64,000 nucleotides of DNA from positions 124,001 through 188,000 of the forward strand of contig CAJTIU010000007.1 of NCBI GenBank assembly GCA_910576335.1. Reading direction: 5' to 3'. The stretch is from Lachnospiraceae bacterium. GTDB taxonomy: Bacteria > Bacillota > Clostridia > Lachnospirales > Lachnospiraceae. How positions within the stretch are numbered: the first letter of the stretch is position 1; every line of letters starts with the position of its first letter. The position numbers and the translations under genes are program-made. The notes under the pieces were generated by a model. That model did no database searches. It had not been told where the DNA came from and was given only the letters and a program-made list of their open reading frames with translations. Shown here piece after piece: positions 18,831-28,601 of this stretch.

Positions 18831-19504
18831 ATGAAAAAATATTTGTAGTGACTGAGGGACAGTCTGAGACTAATTTTGTCAAAAAAGTCATGACTCCATA
18901 TTTTGCAGGCAGCTGTATTCTGATTCCGATTACTGTGATAACGAAAACCGATCACAGACATGGAAAAACATATAAGGGTGGGGTGGCAAATTATAATCAA
19001 ATAAGAAATACTTTGATTAAAACCCTGGCCAGTTCGTCCAAAAGTAAAAATTCTTTTGTTACTACGATGTTTGACTTTTATCGGCTTCCAGCAGATGTGC
19101 CCGGGGTCACAGAGGCTGAAAAAATAAATGATCCATATAGGAAGGTTGAGTTTATTGAGAGAGAAATATTAAAGGCAGAAAGCTGTAATGGCGATTTCTT
19201 TTTTCCCTATATCGAATTACACGAATTTGAGGCAATGCTTTTTGCGGATGTAGAAAGGCTAGAAGAAGCATATTTTGAATACGATCTTACACCACTGAAG
19301 GAATGCGTGGTGAAGCAGGGCAATCCGGAATTGATTAACGGAGGAGCTGAAACTTCACCTTCAAAAAGAATTATAAATTGTATAAAGCATTTTGATAAAG
19401 CAAATGTAGGAGTCGATGTGCTTGAAAAAATTGGAATTGAGAAAATTGCGGAAAAGTGTCATCATTTCTCAGAGTGGGTAAAGAGTATTGAAAAAAGAAT
19501 TTAA
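18831..19504 (+). CDS. DUF4276 (TOPRIM-like) protein, start possibly frameshifted
   Basis: About 220 residues with the DUF4276 hallmarks: VTEGQSETNFVKK, MFDFYRLPADVPG and IELHEFEAMLFAD. These acidic patches are thought to form a TOPRIM-like active site, and they are all present. The expected start is odd. ATG at 18831 followed by six A's stops at once (TAG at 18846), whereas seven A's would give the usual KKIFVVTEGQ start. Without that base the first in-frame start is GTG 18848, which removes the first beta strand. This could be a real one-base loss, translational slippage on the A-run, or a sequencing error. It sits directly after its ATPase partner. Confidence 0.75.
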
Positions 19505-19598
19505 ATAGTTTCAGGATGGAACAGTAATTTGAATTATGCAGTGGACAAATAAACCCTATATAAAGCTATTCTTACAGATTATACGAGAGAGGCAGGAC

Positions 19599-21014
19599 AT
19601 GAGAAAAAGATTCAATGTGGATGGGCTCTGCTATCCGGATGAACATTATATGGTGAATATCAATGACCGTCTGGAACAGATTCAGACATTGATTGACGAT
19701 GGGAAGTATTTCGTTATAAACCGGGCAAGGCAATATGGCAAGAAAACTACCCTTCATATGCTGGCACAAAAGTTCTCTTCTGAATATCAGATCTTTTCTA
19801 TCAGCTTCGAAGGATTGGGGAATTCTTCATACAAGGACGAATGGTCGTTCTGCCGAAAAGTATATGGCCTGCTCTACGATGTGATCTATTACGAGGAAAC
19901 CAGTGAGGTCTCAGATGAGATCCGAACAGAATGCTATCGCATGAGCCTTAACGATGCAAGGCCGGATTTTCGCACTCTTTCTAACTTCTTCTCATTAATC
20001 TGTAAAGAATCCGGAAAACCTGTTGTTTTTATTATTGATGAGGTTGACCAGGCCGCAGATCAGGAAAGTTTTCTGGATTTTCTTGGAATGCTGCGGGATA
20101 AATATATGAAGAGGAGGAGCAGGCCGACTTTCCGTTCTGTGATTCTTGCAGGTGTCTATGACATTAAGAACTTGAAGCTAAAGATAAGAAAAGGTCAGGA
20201 ATCTCTGTACAACAGTCCGTGGAACATTGCAGCAAAATTTATGGTGGATATGAGCTTTTCACCAAAAGACATCGCCGGAATGCTGACGGAATATAAGGAT
20301 GACATTAATGTAGCCATGGATATAGACGCAATTGCACAGCTAATCTACGATTATACAGGAGGATATCCCTTTCTGGTATCCAGGATTTGTCAATTAACTG
20401 AAGAAGCTGCTGCAGAATCATCCATGCAGTCTGTATCTGCTGCCCCGCGGTTAAATGAAGCTTCCGGCAGCAGATGCTATAAATGGAATAAAAGCGATAT
20501 TCTGGATGCAGTAAAACAACTCCTAAACGAACAGAATACTTTATTTGACGATATGGGAAAGAAACTGTCTGATTCAAAGGAACTGGACAACATCATTCGC
20601 CTGATTCTGTTCAATGGGAAAAAGATTCCATACAGCCCGGATGAATATGCAATAAACCTGGGAGTGATGTTTGGTTATCTGAAAAACGAAGACGGGCTGG
20701 TTGCAGTATCAAACCGTATCTTTGAAACAAGATTATACAACCGTTACCTGTCAGAAAACATAACAGAAAATAAGCTGGCAGATACGGCAAGCCTTGGCAG
20801 GAACCAATTTATAACTGACGGAATTCTGAATATGGATCTCGTAATGGAAAAATTCATGATTCATTTTACAGACATTTATGGAGACAGCGAGAGCTCCTTC
20901 CTGGAAGAACATGGACGGCGTATTTTTTTGATATACTTAAAGCAAATTATTAATGGTGTGGGAAATTACTATATTGAGGCACTAGCCACGCTTAATAAGC
21001 ATAATTTAACATGA
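19599..21014 (+). pseudogene. AAA-ATPase-like protein (PF09820 type), C-terminally truncated
   Basis: The start at ATG 19599 has GAGGCAGG upstream; the ATG at 19536 has none. The N-terminal ATPase domain has INRARQYGKKTT as Walker A and VVFIIDEVDQA as Walker B. In this family the protein continues into a PD-(D/E)XK nuclease domain that starts with a GNYYIEA-like strand. Here homology ends just at that point (GVGNYYIEALATLNKHNLT, stop). The nuclease is therefore missing. The family is abundant in gut anaerobes and its function is not firmly known. A relative on the opposite strand lies 230 bases away. Confidence 0.75.
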
Positions 21015-21245
21015 AGTGCAGGTTGTAGCCCTAGCCAAGGCAGTCAAGGTTAGTTTCCGGCTTTCCAGCCACAAACAAAGGCCTGTTTTCCTGATGCTTC
21101 ATATGTGTCGTTCATAGAGCGTTAGGCTCCTGGAGCACATGTCAAACACACTCAGTCATAACGGTTTTTCGACATGTGCCCTTCGTAGTTAACAGCAAAA
21201 AAATTCATTCATGTCGCCTTTGGCGATGGAAGCTGAATAATTTGC
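21015..21245. other. Non-coding spacer with inverted repeats
   Basis: There is no supported gene. CACATGTC (about 21138) and GACATGTG (about 21171) form an inverted pair around a 25-base loop. A small stem TCGCC/GGCGA lies at about 21213-21225. It separates two damaged relatives of the same ATPase family and may be insertion debris. Confidence 0.35.
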
Positions 21246-22524
21246 TTATAATTGCTCAACTTTACAGAAATGTTCCTTTGTCTTTTTGTTGTAGCTGATT
21301 CCCACTGCCAGTATCCTCCCTGTATATTTTGGGGTTTCGCCAAGCTTTCCTTGAAAACGGAGCATATACCCCCTATCCTTAATTTGCCGGATCGCATCTT
21401 CAGGGGGGCTGTCAATCTTCAATTCAAGAATAAACGCATCTGCATTCCTGCGGTCAGGAAAAAAAATAAAGTCTACATATCCTTCTCCTGCCTTATCTTC
21501 ACGTTCTACACGGTAGCTGTCCCGAGCAGCCAGATATACAAGATTAACAACTGCTGATATTTCAATCTCGCTATTATAAGAAAAAATCGGAGATTCTGTA
21601 TCATGGGCATATTTCATAGTTTCTCAGCTGGTTGTCTGAAAGGGCACAGATAATGGAACGGGGATTATACATTCTCTCCCCGTCGGCAGCGTAGTATCCG
21701 TCATACCACATGCGAAGGTCATCACGGGAGATTCTCAGATTTTCAGTCGTCTGCTGATAAATGTCATAGAGAGCGTCAACCTCAGAGCTGGAAAAGCCAA
21801 AATATCCGCTAAAACGCTTTGCAGTCGCCATGTTATATTCAAGAAACATATTAAGTTCTGAGCCGTCCGAATATTTGGCAATCGGCAAAACTCCGGTCAT
21901 ATACACAAGCTCCGCATAGATCCGGTCCTTTAAAAGCAGCTTTAAAAAGAGCAGATACGCTCTTTTATCTGATTCCGTTACAAACTCCATATGAAAAACA
22001 GCATCCCATTCATCCATGACAAAGACAAAGCGCTGTCCGATTTTCTGATAAAGCAGTGTCAGAATATCCCATATAGAGGCTTCCATAGTGATGCCGGACT
22101 CCGGAAATCTTTCAGCCAGATCATGCTTCAGGCCATACAGAATCCGTTCAATATAAGCCTCATACGAAATGCAGTTTTCCGGTGTTACACTAAAATCAAT
22201 ATAGATTACATCGTAATGATTCATATATTCAGAGTATTTCCCACAGGAAAGTCTTTCTAGATTTTTCGAAATCCCCTCTGATGCAATCTGCAGCCTTCCA
22301 AATATTTCACTGGAATCTTCTGTTCTGTCCAAAAATGCCCCTATCATATTTGCCATAACACTTTTCCCAAAACGGCGAGGCCTTGTAATACAGAAAAACC
22401 GTTGGTTCCGTCCAAGGGCAGGGATGAGCTCGGCGATCAATGCGGTCTTATCTACAAAATATTTGTCTGATGCGGTTGCCTTGTAGGAATCGTAGGGAAT
22501 CCTGCTGTTTAAAAATAATCCCAT
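21246..22524 (-). pseudogene. AAA-ATPase-like / PD-(D/E)XK protein with internal deletion and frameshift
   Basis: The front half (22524 to 21601) starts with NSRIPYDSYKATASDKYFVD, has the Walker A-like TRPRRFGKSVMANM and the Walker B-like RFVFVMDEWDAVF, and ends at LSDNQLRNY. The back half (21617 to 21246, other frame) is the nuclease-like C-terminus, with YVDFIFFPDRRNADAFILEL carrying the D..E.K pattern. The ~150 residues usually found between them are missing and the frame changes at about 21605-21615. The full-length family is near 550-580 residues. A good ribosome site (AAAGGAGC) precedes the start. Confidence 0.8.
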
Positions 22525-22635
22525 GTTCTTACAGCTCCTTTCTTTGAATCTGCTGTATAGCTGCTAATTTGTATTCATCTTAACAGATTCTAATAATTGT
22601 GTAAAGTTGCATGGAGCTTGAGGTTTTCATTAACC

Positions 22636-22711
22636 GTTACAGTTCTGCCTTTGACAGAACTGTAACTGAATCCGGCTCATTTAAAGTTTGCTTCGCAAAG
22701 AGCCGGATTCA
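22636..22711. repeat. Two adjacent 12-bp perfect hairpins
   Basis: GTTACAGTTCTG (22636-22647) pairs with CAGAACTGTAAC (22655-22666). Immediately after it TGAATCCGGCTC (22667-22678) pairs with GAGCCGGATTCA (22700-22711), with an inner TTTGC/GCAAA stem. The element is palindromic, lacks a T-run and lies between divergently placed genes. It resembles a small REP-like unit. Confidence 0.55.
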
Positions 22712-22831
22712 CTCTTGGAACAATTCATACTTATTGAACTGCTAATGTTCAATAAGATATGCGTTCTTACGGACTTTGCAGCGGAGTGCACGGCCGTAGC
22801 TGGCTTATATTTTATAGGAGAAGGATTATCT

Positions 22832-23272
22832 ATGCTTTATTTTCGGTCGCCTGACCGGGAGAAGAGGCATGAGCCACGGCCCAGGAAATTGCTGTTGTTT
22901 ATGTTTGCTGAACTTGTTTTAGCTTTGGTTATCTTGAGTGTGGCCATTATGTCATATATAGGTTTTAATACGGAGATGGTTCAGGTATTTGATATATTAA
23001 GTTCAGAGAACATTGGAAGAACTATAACTCGTGTAATACAAATTATTGCAGTAATATTAAGTGGTTTAGGCGTATTTAGCCTCTATAAAGCAAAGGTGAG
23101 TGATAGACGGTGGAGGGCGTTATATTGCTTTGGAATAACAGTTGTGTTGCTATGTTCTTTTGTTGTCTCGTATCAGCATAGTGTAAATTTGGGGAGTGAT
23201 CAGGGGGTCTGGTCTCTGTTTATTGCCTTTTTGGGAATTGGTTGTATGATAACGGGGGTGTCTTTATATTAA
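22832..23272 (+). CDS. Predicted four-helix membrane protein (146 aa)
   Basis: ATG 22832 is chosen because AGGAGAAGG lies 7 bases upstream; the frame is open back to 22688. A short charged N-terminus (SPDREKRHEPRPRK) is followed by four membrane helices (LLLFMFAELVLALVILSVAI; ITRVIQIIAVILSGLGVF; ALYCFGITVVLLCSFVVSY; VWSLFIAFLGIGCMITGVS). I do not recognise the family. It is followed 7 bases later by a PadR regulator and is probably its operon partner. Confidence 0.55.
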   Translation: MLYFRSPDREKRHEPRPRKLLLFMFAELVLALVILSVAIMSYIGFNTEMVQVFDILSSENIGRTITRVIQIIAVILSGLGVFSLYKAKVSDRRWRALYCFGITVVLLCSFVVSYQHSVNLGSDQGVWSLFIAFLGIGCMITGVSLY

Positions 23273-23279
23273 AAAGAGA

Positions 23280-23567
23280 TTGGTCGAACTTTGCCTGCTC
23301 TATTTGATTTCAAAAGAAGAATTATACGGTTATGCACTTTTACAAAAACTCTATCCAGTATTTCCGGATATGCAGGAAAGTTCCATGTATGTTATTCTTA
23401 GAGGTTTATATAAATCGGGTTATATAGAATGCTATACAGGTCAAATATCGGGAGGACCGCCCCGTAAATATTACTATATAACGCAAACAGGAAAAGAAAA
23501 GTTAGACATTGACTTAAATGAATGGCGCGAATTGACTAATTCGTTAAAAAAACTTGGGATATTTTAG
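23280..23567 (+). CDS. PadR-family transcriptional regulator (TTG start)
   Basis: 95 residues of a PadR winged helix: LVELCLLYLISKEELYGYAL, the recognition region SSMYVILRGLYKSGYIE, and the wing GGPPRKYYYITQTGKEKL. The only usable start is TTG 23280. The frame is open for nine more codons upstream without a start. Its closeness to the membrane gene (7 bases) suggests translational coupling. PadR proteins usually repress membrane or efflux genes beside them. Confidence 0.8.
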   Translation: MVELCLLYLISKEELYGYALLQKLYPVFPDMQESSMYVILRGLYKSGYIECYTGQISGGPPRKYYYITQTGKEKLDIDLNEWRELTNSLKKLGIF

Positions 23568-23610
23568 AAATATATATAAATATCAATACTAAAAAGGAAG
23601 GTGACTATTT

Positions 23611-23658
23611 ATGTTAAAAAAGTGTTTCACATTGTTTGTAGCTGGCATTATGATATAA
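23611..23658 (+). pseudogene. Signal-peptide stub of a lost secreted protein
   Basis: AAAAAGGAAGG precedes an ATG that encodes MLKKCFTLFVAGIMI and then a stop. It looks like the first half of a signal peptide whose gene was cut by insertion of the sequence that follows. The minus strand of that following DNA (23804-23660) reads IPNWSHADAMTAYMKLNGIR and FDYPDFSRPLTEQ, an unassigned gene fragment, possibly transposase-like. Confidence 0.4.
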
Positions 23659-23835
23659 AGCAGTGCTACAGTAACATTTGCATCCTGTTCCGTAAGCGGC
23701 CGGGAGAAATCAGGGTAATCAAAAATACGGATACCGTTGAGTTTCATGTAAGCGGTCATCGCATCGGCATGGCTCCAGTTCGGGATATACCCTTGGATGA
23801 TCATGCGGTCATAACAAGTAATGTTATATTAGTAT

Positions 23836-23916
23836 AGCCTTGCATAATTATGCTGCGCATAACCGCATAAGGAAGTATGCCGCTTTGCGGCTGTGGCTGG
23901 CGCGATACGCAAGGCT
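23836..23916. repeat. Structured palindromic element
   Basis: Outer arms AGCCTTGC (23836-23843) and GCAAGGCT (23909-23916) enclose smaller stems (TTATGC/GCATAA, GCCGC/GCGGC). There is no coding frame. It lies at the 3' end of the broken permease on the other strand. Confidence 0.4.
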
Positions 23917-23956
23917 GTCTGGCTTTCTTGATTATGGGGAATCTGAATAGTATTTT

Positions 23957-25710
23957 TTAATTTGCTCCGGTCAGTTCTTCAATATTACTCTCCGATCCTA
24001 CAATCCACAGAATATCATCCTTCTCAATCACCATATCCGCCTTTGGCATCATGGTAGTTTCCCCATTCCGTTTCACTCCAATAATCATGCAGTGGTGGTT
24101 TTCCTGCATCCCCGTATGCCTGATTTCCTGCCCGCAGTAGGATTCATTTCCTGACACACGTACTTCCGTACAATTGAGAGGCGCCTGCTTCTCCGTAGCC
24201 CCGAACCCCATGAAATCCTTCATCGTGTTCATGGTATATTTCTCACCAATATCCTGTCCGTCGCTGAACCTTCTGAGTGACCGCTTAAGGCCAACGGCAA
24301 ATACCCGGTCCTTTCCATTTATCACAGTTCTTCCAGACGGAAGCATCAGCATCTCTGTACCATGCTCAATCTTAATAATGAAGATACTGTAATTCTTTCC
24401 CCATCCAAGCTCCGTCAGGCTGCGCCCGGTGTAGATGGCATCCTTCGGAACAACAAACGAGAGGATCAGATAATTATCTTCAAAGAGATCCATGTACCCG
24501 GGGATCTCCACATCAGACACCGCCATACTGGCAAATAAGAAAGAGGTTCTCTTAAGCTTGGAATACCGCTGTCTCTGGCGGTAATCCAGTATGTAGAGAA
24601 CCACGCCAATCATCATCCAGCCCAGGAAGAGCGCAGTCGCCGTCAGTCCCATGAAAACCGGCTGATCCGGAATAAAGAGCAGGATCAGAAGGAGCGTCAT
24701 GCTGATTCCGGCAAACCACGCTGTGGCTGTTCCGCCCGGGATGCGGTAGGGGCGCTTAAGTTCAGGCTCCGTGCGCCTTAATTTTATGAGGCAGAATGCG
24801 GTAATCATCCAGCTCACCACATATCCGGCTGCGGAAAAAGAGGTAAGAGAGCCGATCAGACCGCCTCCGAGAAATGGACCGATGATAGAAGCAACGAGGC
24901 TTACCTTCAGGGCATGGCTCCTCCCAGTGTAACAAGGAGGCCGGCATAGAAGATACAGGACAGAACAACCGTCAGCACAACCATTTTTCCTACAGATTTT
25001 ACATTGCCGCCTGCGCTTTCAATTCCCTGGGGAATAGTCTCGAAGCCTGCCAGGAAGAACGGCACGGACGCAAGGATTGAAAAAGCGCCGCCTATAAAGG
25101 AGCTGTGGCTTCCGGATCCGATATTTTCATAAGGAGGATTAAAATTACTGATATCCAGCTTAAACACTGCACAGATCATGGCAACAATTCCTGCGCCCAC
25201 CAGTGCAAGACATAGAATTCTTTGAAGAGAGGCAGAGGTTGACACACCCCGCCGGTTAATTAGGAACAGGACAATTGAGATCAATGTCCCTACGATAATA
25301 TGACCGATATAGATATCAGCACCTGCCAGTGTATAGAGGGGCTGTCCGGTCTTAAGCCATGGGAAGAGAATGCTGAGAATATCTACGACATAGATTGCTT
25401 CCCATGGAATAATGGTAATAAATGCCCCGAATGCCGCCCATCCCGAGACAAAAGCAACATTATCGCCGAATGCACGGAAAGCATAAGCCATGCCGCCCCC
25501 GGAGACCGGAAGCATGGAGCACAGTTCACAGTAACAGAGAGCTACCGGTATCATAAGCACCAGTGCCATCATATAGCCGCAGGCGGCAGGCAGCGGACCG
25601 CCGCTTCCCGCCATCCAGTTGTTAATAGAGACTGCCCAGCCGACCCCGACGATCGCCCCGAATCCAATGCAGAAAAAGTCAATAGCAGCAACACCCTTTT
25701 TTTCCTTCAT
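23957..25710 (-). pseudogene. APC-family amino-acid permease with TrkA_C domain, internal deletion and frameshift
   Basis: The front half (25710 to 24907) has about eight membrane helices starting at AIDFFCIGFGAIVGVGW and stops right after LVTLGGAMP. In the other frame the protein resumes at SLVASIIGPFLGGGLIGSLT and runs to 23957, with the last helices and a C-terminal regulatory TrkA_C-like part (YTGRSLTELGWGKNY ... MIGVKRNGETTMMPKADMVI). Compared with the family, around 60 residues covering helices 9-10 are missing at about 24905. GCCCTG at the joint is a possible microhomology. The ribosome site AGGAGGGAATGAAGG is good. The transporter is unlikely to work. Confidence 0.82.
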
Positions 25711-25851
25711 CCTTCATTCCCTCCTTTTCCTGCTGTCCTTTACAGGAGGCCTTCACTGCCGGCAGACAGTCTGCCGGGGACAGCCAGTTTGTTACCGTCA
25801 GTATAGCACACAAAACCCGGCAAAAAAAGCAATGATTTTTATTTGACGAAG

Positions 25852-26904
25852 TCACATCATTTCCATTGTTTTACGGTACTGGGAGGGGGTCATGCTGTAC
25901 TGTTTCACGAAGATTTTGTAGAAATATCCTTTATTGTGATAGCCAACTGCTTCCGCAATTTCCTCAATGCTTTTCGAAGAAGCACTCAGAAGCTGTGCTG
26001 CCTTATCAAGCCGGAATTTCTGCACATAAGCAGAGTAGGTCATCCCGGTTTTATTCTTTATCAGCCGGTTAAAGTAATCTTCCTGAAAATGAAACGTCTC
26101 GGAGAGTTCGCGGATTGTCACGGTATTAAAATGCTGTCTGATATATTCCGAAATTTCCTCAAAGACAAGCCAGTTCATGGTTTTCTGCTGTTCCTTTGAA
26201 AGAGAAAATTCATATTTAGTCCCCAGTATATGGAAAATGCGCATGAGAAGCCCCTTGCAGATATGGCGGGAGCCAATACTGTTATTCTTAAGCTCAGTCA
26301 GCAGGGCAAAAAGGCAGTCCTCAATCGCCTGCCCGGTATCGTCAGCAGGACGGAAATGCAGATACTGCTGCAGATCCTTTTGTTTTAAAAGGGCCGGCTT
26401 CAGAAACATGACAATCTTCTGTGCAGTAACATTGCCATCCATAATCTCTGTAAACATGTCATTCGCAATTCCAAGAAACAAGATAGTGGCAGGAGTATTT
26501 AGAAGATAATCCTGATGCAGGCAGTTCTTGTCAATCAGGCAGAGATCTCCCTTATGAAAGGTAATGTCTTTCCCGAGAATCTTCTGCCGGAAGTCGCCGG
26601 AAACAACATATCCCAGTTCAATATAATCATGGGTGTGAAGCTGTGTTTTCTCCCCTGCAGAGTATTCATAATGATAGCAGAAAGGCTCCGGAGAAGGACA
26701 CATAGTGGCATACAGATTCTTCTGAGAATCTATGTCCCAGCACAGAGCAAAGAGTCGCTCCTGCTTAAGAAGCGGATACGTCTTAACATCCTGTACAGAC
26801 TTCGAATATTCCGGACAGATCAGCCTGGGCCCCAGGCGGTGATTCCCGGGAAGAACATTACACCCTGGGGCAGTAAGAGATTTGCATAGTTCTATAAGTG
26901 TCAT
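25852..26904 (-). CDS. AraC-family regulator, divergent from the arabinose operon
   Basis: 350 residues. An N-terminal cupin-like sensing domain (about 80-170: THDYIELGYVVSGDFRQKIL, KGDLCLIDKNCLHQ) is followed by a C-terminal double HTH (ISEYIRQHFNTVTIRELSE ... IEEIAEAVGYHNKGYFYKIF). AAAGGAGC lies before the start. It is transcribed away from araA, with a 170-base shared control region holding promoters for both directions. This suggests, but does not prove, that it is the arabinose-responsive regulator of araABD. Confidence 0.88.
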   Translation of the reverse strand: MTLIELCKSLTAPGCNVLPGNHRLGPRLICPEYSKSVQDVKTYPLLKQERLFALCWDIDSQKNLYATMCPSPEPFCYHYEYSAGEKTQLHTHDYIELGYVVSGDFRQKILGKDITFHKGDLCLIDKNCLHQDYLLNTPATILFLGIANDMFTEIMDGNVTAQKIVMFLKPALLKQKDLQQYLHFRPADDTGQAIEDCLFALLTELKNNSIGSRHICKGLLMRIFHILGTKYEFSLSKEQQKTMNWLVFEEISEYIRQHFNTVTIRELSETFHFQEDYFNRLIKNKTGMTYSAYVQKFRLDKAAQLLSASSKSIEEIAEAVGYHNKGYFYKIFVKQYSMTPSQYRKTMEMM

Positions 26905-26928
26905 GGGAATTGCTCCTTTCTATCCCCT

Positions 26929-26937
26929 ATTATACCA
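26929..26937 (-). promoter_or_regulatory. Extended -10 promoter of the AraC-type regulator
   Basis: On the minus strand TGGTATAAT is a TGn-extended -10 box, 25 bases before the start codon. The matching -35 is weak, as usual for this type. Confidence 0.5.
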
Positions 26938-26989
26938 CACCAAAAGTCGGATTAGGTAACTTTTTTAAAATACATGCAGAGTTAAGCAA

Positions 26990-27018
26990 TTGAAGGCGAA
27001 ACTGACATTCCTTATAAT
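26990..27018 (+). promoter_or_regulatory. araA promoter
   Basis: TTGAAG (26990-26995) and TATAAT (27013-27018) have a 17-base spacer, with GGAGAG before the araA start at 27075. Confidence 0.7.
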
Positions 27019-27074
27019 AAAACTATATTAACCACCTGGTCATTTCCCAGAAAAAGAAAAGGAGAGAAAGCAAT

Positions 27075-28574
27075 ATGTTAAAGATGAAAGATTACGAATT
27101 TTGGTTTTGCACAGGATCACAGGACTTATATGGAGATGAGTGCCTTGCCCACGTTGCCGAGCATTCACAAAAGATCGTAGAGGCGCTGAATGCATCCGGA
27201 AACCTTCCATATAAAGTAGAATGGAAGCCAACTCTCATCACCAATGAGCTGATCAGAAAAACCTTTAATGAAGCGAATACAAATGAAAACTGTGCCGGAG
27301 TCATCACATGGATGCACACATTTTCACCAGCAAAATCCTGGATTTTAGGACTTCAGGAATTCAGAAAGCCGCTGCTTCACCTTCATACACAGTTCAACCA
27401 GGAGATTCCATACGACACCATTGACATGGACTTCATGAACGAGAACCAGGCGGCACACGGAGACAGAGAGTACGGGCACATTTTCAGCCGTCTCGGCATG
27501 GAGCGCAAGGTCGTAATGGGATACTGGGCAGACGAGAATGTGCAGAAGAAGATCGGCTCCTGGATGCGTACGGCAGTAGGCGTAATTGAGAGCAGCCATG
27601 TACGTGTTATGCGTATTGCAGACAACATGAGAAATGTGGCAGTAACTGAGGGCGACAAGGTTGAGGCACAGATCAAGTTCGGATGGGAAGTAGACGCATA
27701 TCCGGTTAATGAGATTACCGAGGCAGTGAATGCGGTATCCAAGGCAGACATTGACGCTCTGGTAGAGGAATATTACGATAAATACGAGATTCTCTTAGAA
27801 GGAAGAGACGAGAAGGAATTCCGCGAGCATGTAGCAGTACAGGCAGGAATCGAGATCGGCTTTGAGAGATTCCTGGAGGAAAAGAACTATCAGGCAATCG
27901 TCACACACTTTGGCGATCTTGGCGGACTTAAGCAGCTTCCGGGACTTGCAATTCAGAGACTGATGGAAAAAGGATACGGCTTCGGCGGCGAGGGAGACTG
28001 GAAGACCGCAGCCATGGTACGCATCATGAAGATCATGACACAGGGAATGAAGGATGCAAAGGGAACCTCCTTCATGGAGGACTACACCTACAACCTTGTT
28101 CCAGGCAAAGAAGGAATCCTGCAGGCACACATGCTTGAAGTATGTCCGACCATCGCAGACGGACCGATCAGTATCAAAGAGCAGCCCCTTTCCATGGGCG
28201 ACAGAGAGGATCCGGCAAGACTTGTATTTACCTCAAAGACAGGACCTGCTGTTGCCACATCCCTGATCGATTTAGGAGACAGATTCCGCCTGATCATTAA
28301 TGACGTAGACTGCAAGAAGGTTGAAAAGCCGATGCCGAAGCTTCCGGTTGCAACTGCATTCTGGACGCCGCAGCCGAACCTTCAGACAGGGGCAGAGGCA
28401 TGGATCCTTGCAGGCGGCGCCCACCATACCGCATTCTCCTATGACCTTACCTCAGAGCAGATGGGAGACTGGGCGGCATACATGGGAATCGAGGCTGTCT
28501 ACATTGACAAGGACACCACAATCCGCCAGTTCAAGAACGAGCTTCGCTGGAATAGTGTAGCATTTCGCAAATAA
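27075..28574 (+). CDS. araA: L-arabinose isomerase
   Basis: 499 residues, the normal length for AraA. It converts L-arabinose to L-ribulose in the cytosol and is Mn-dependent. Family landmarks are FWFCTGSQDLYGDECL at the N-terminus, GVITWMHTFSPAKSWI, HTQFNQEIPYDTIDMDFMN and GGEGDWKTAAMVR. It is the first gene of araA-araB-araD, 27 bases before araB. Intact. Confidence 0.97.
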   Translation: MLKMKDYEFWFCTGSQDLYGDECLAHVAEHSQKIVEALNASGNLPYKVEWKPTLITNELIRKTFNEANTNENCAGVITWMHTFSPAKSWILGLQEFRKPLLHLHTQFNQEIPYDTIDMDFMNENQAAHGDREYGHIFSRLGMERKVVMGYWADENVQKKIGSWMRTAVGVIESSHVRVMRIADNMRNVAVTEGDKVEAQIKFGWEVDAYPVNEITEAVNAVSKADIDALVEEYYDKYEILLEGRDEKEFREHVAVQAGIEIGFERFLEEKNYQAIVTHFGDLGGLKQLPGLAIQRLMEKGYGFGGEGDWKTAAMVRIMKIMTQGMKDAKGTSFMEDYTYNLVPGKEGILQAHMLEVCPTIADGPISIKEQPLSMGDREDPARLVFTSKTGPAVATSLIDLGDRFRLIINDVDCKKVEKPMPKLPVATAFWTPQPNLQTGAEAWILAGGAHHTAFSYDLTSEQMGDWAAYMGIEAVYIDKDTTIRQFKNELRWNSVAFRK

Positions 28575-28601
28575 GATTGTTGTGCTAAGGAGGGCAGGCA
28601 G

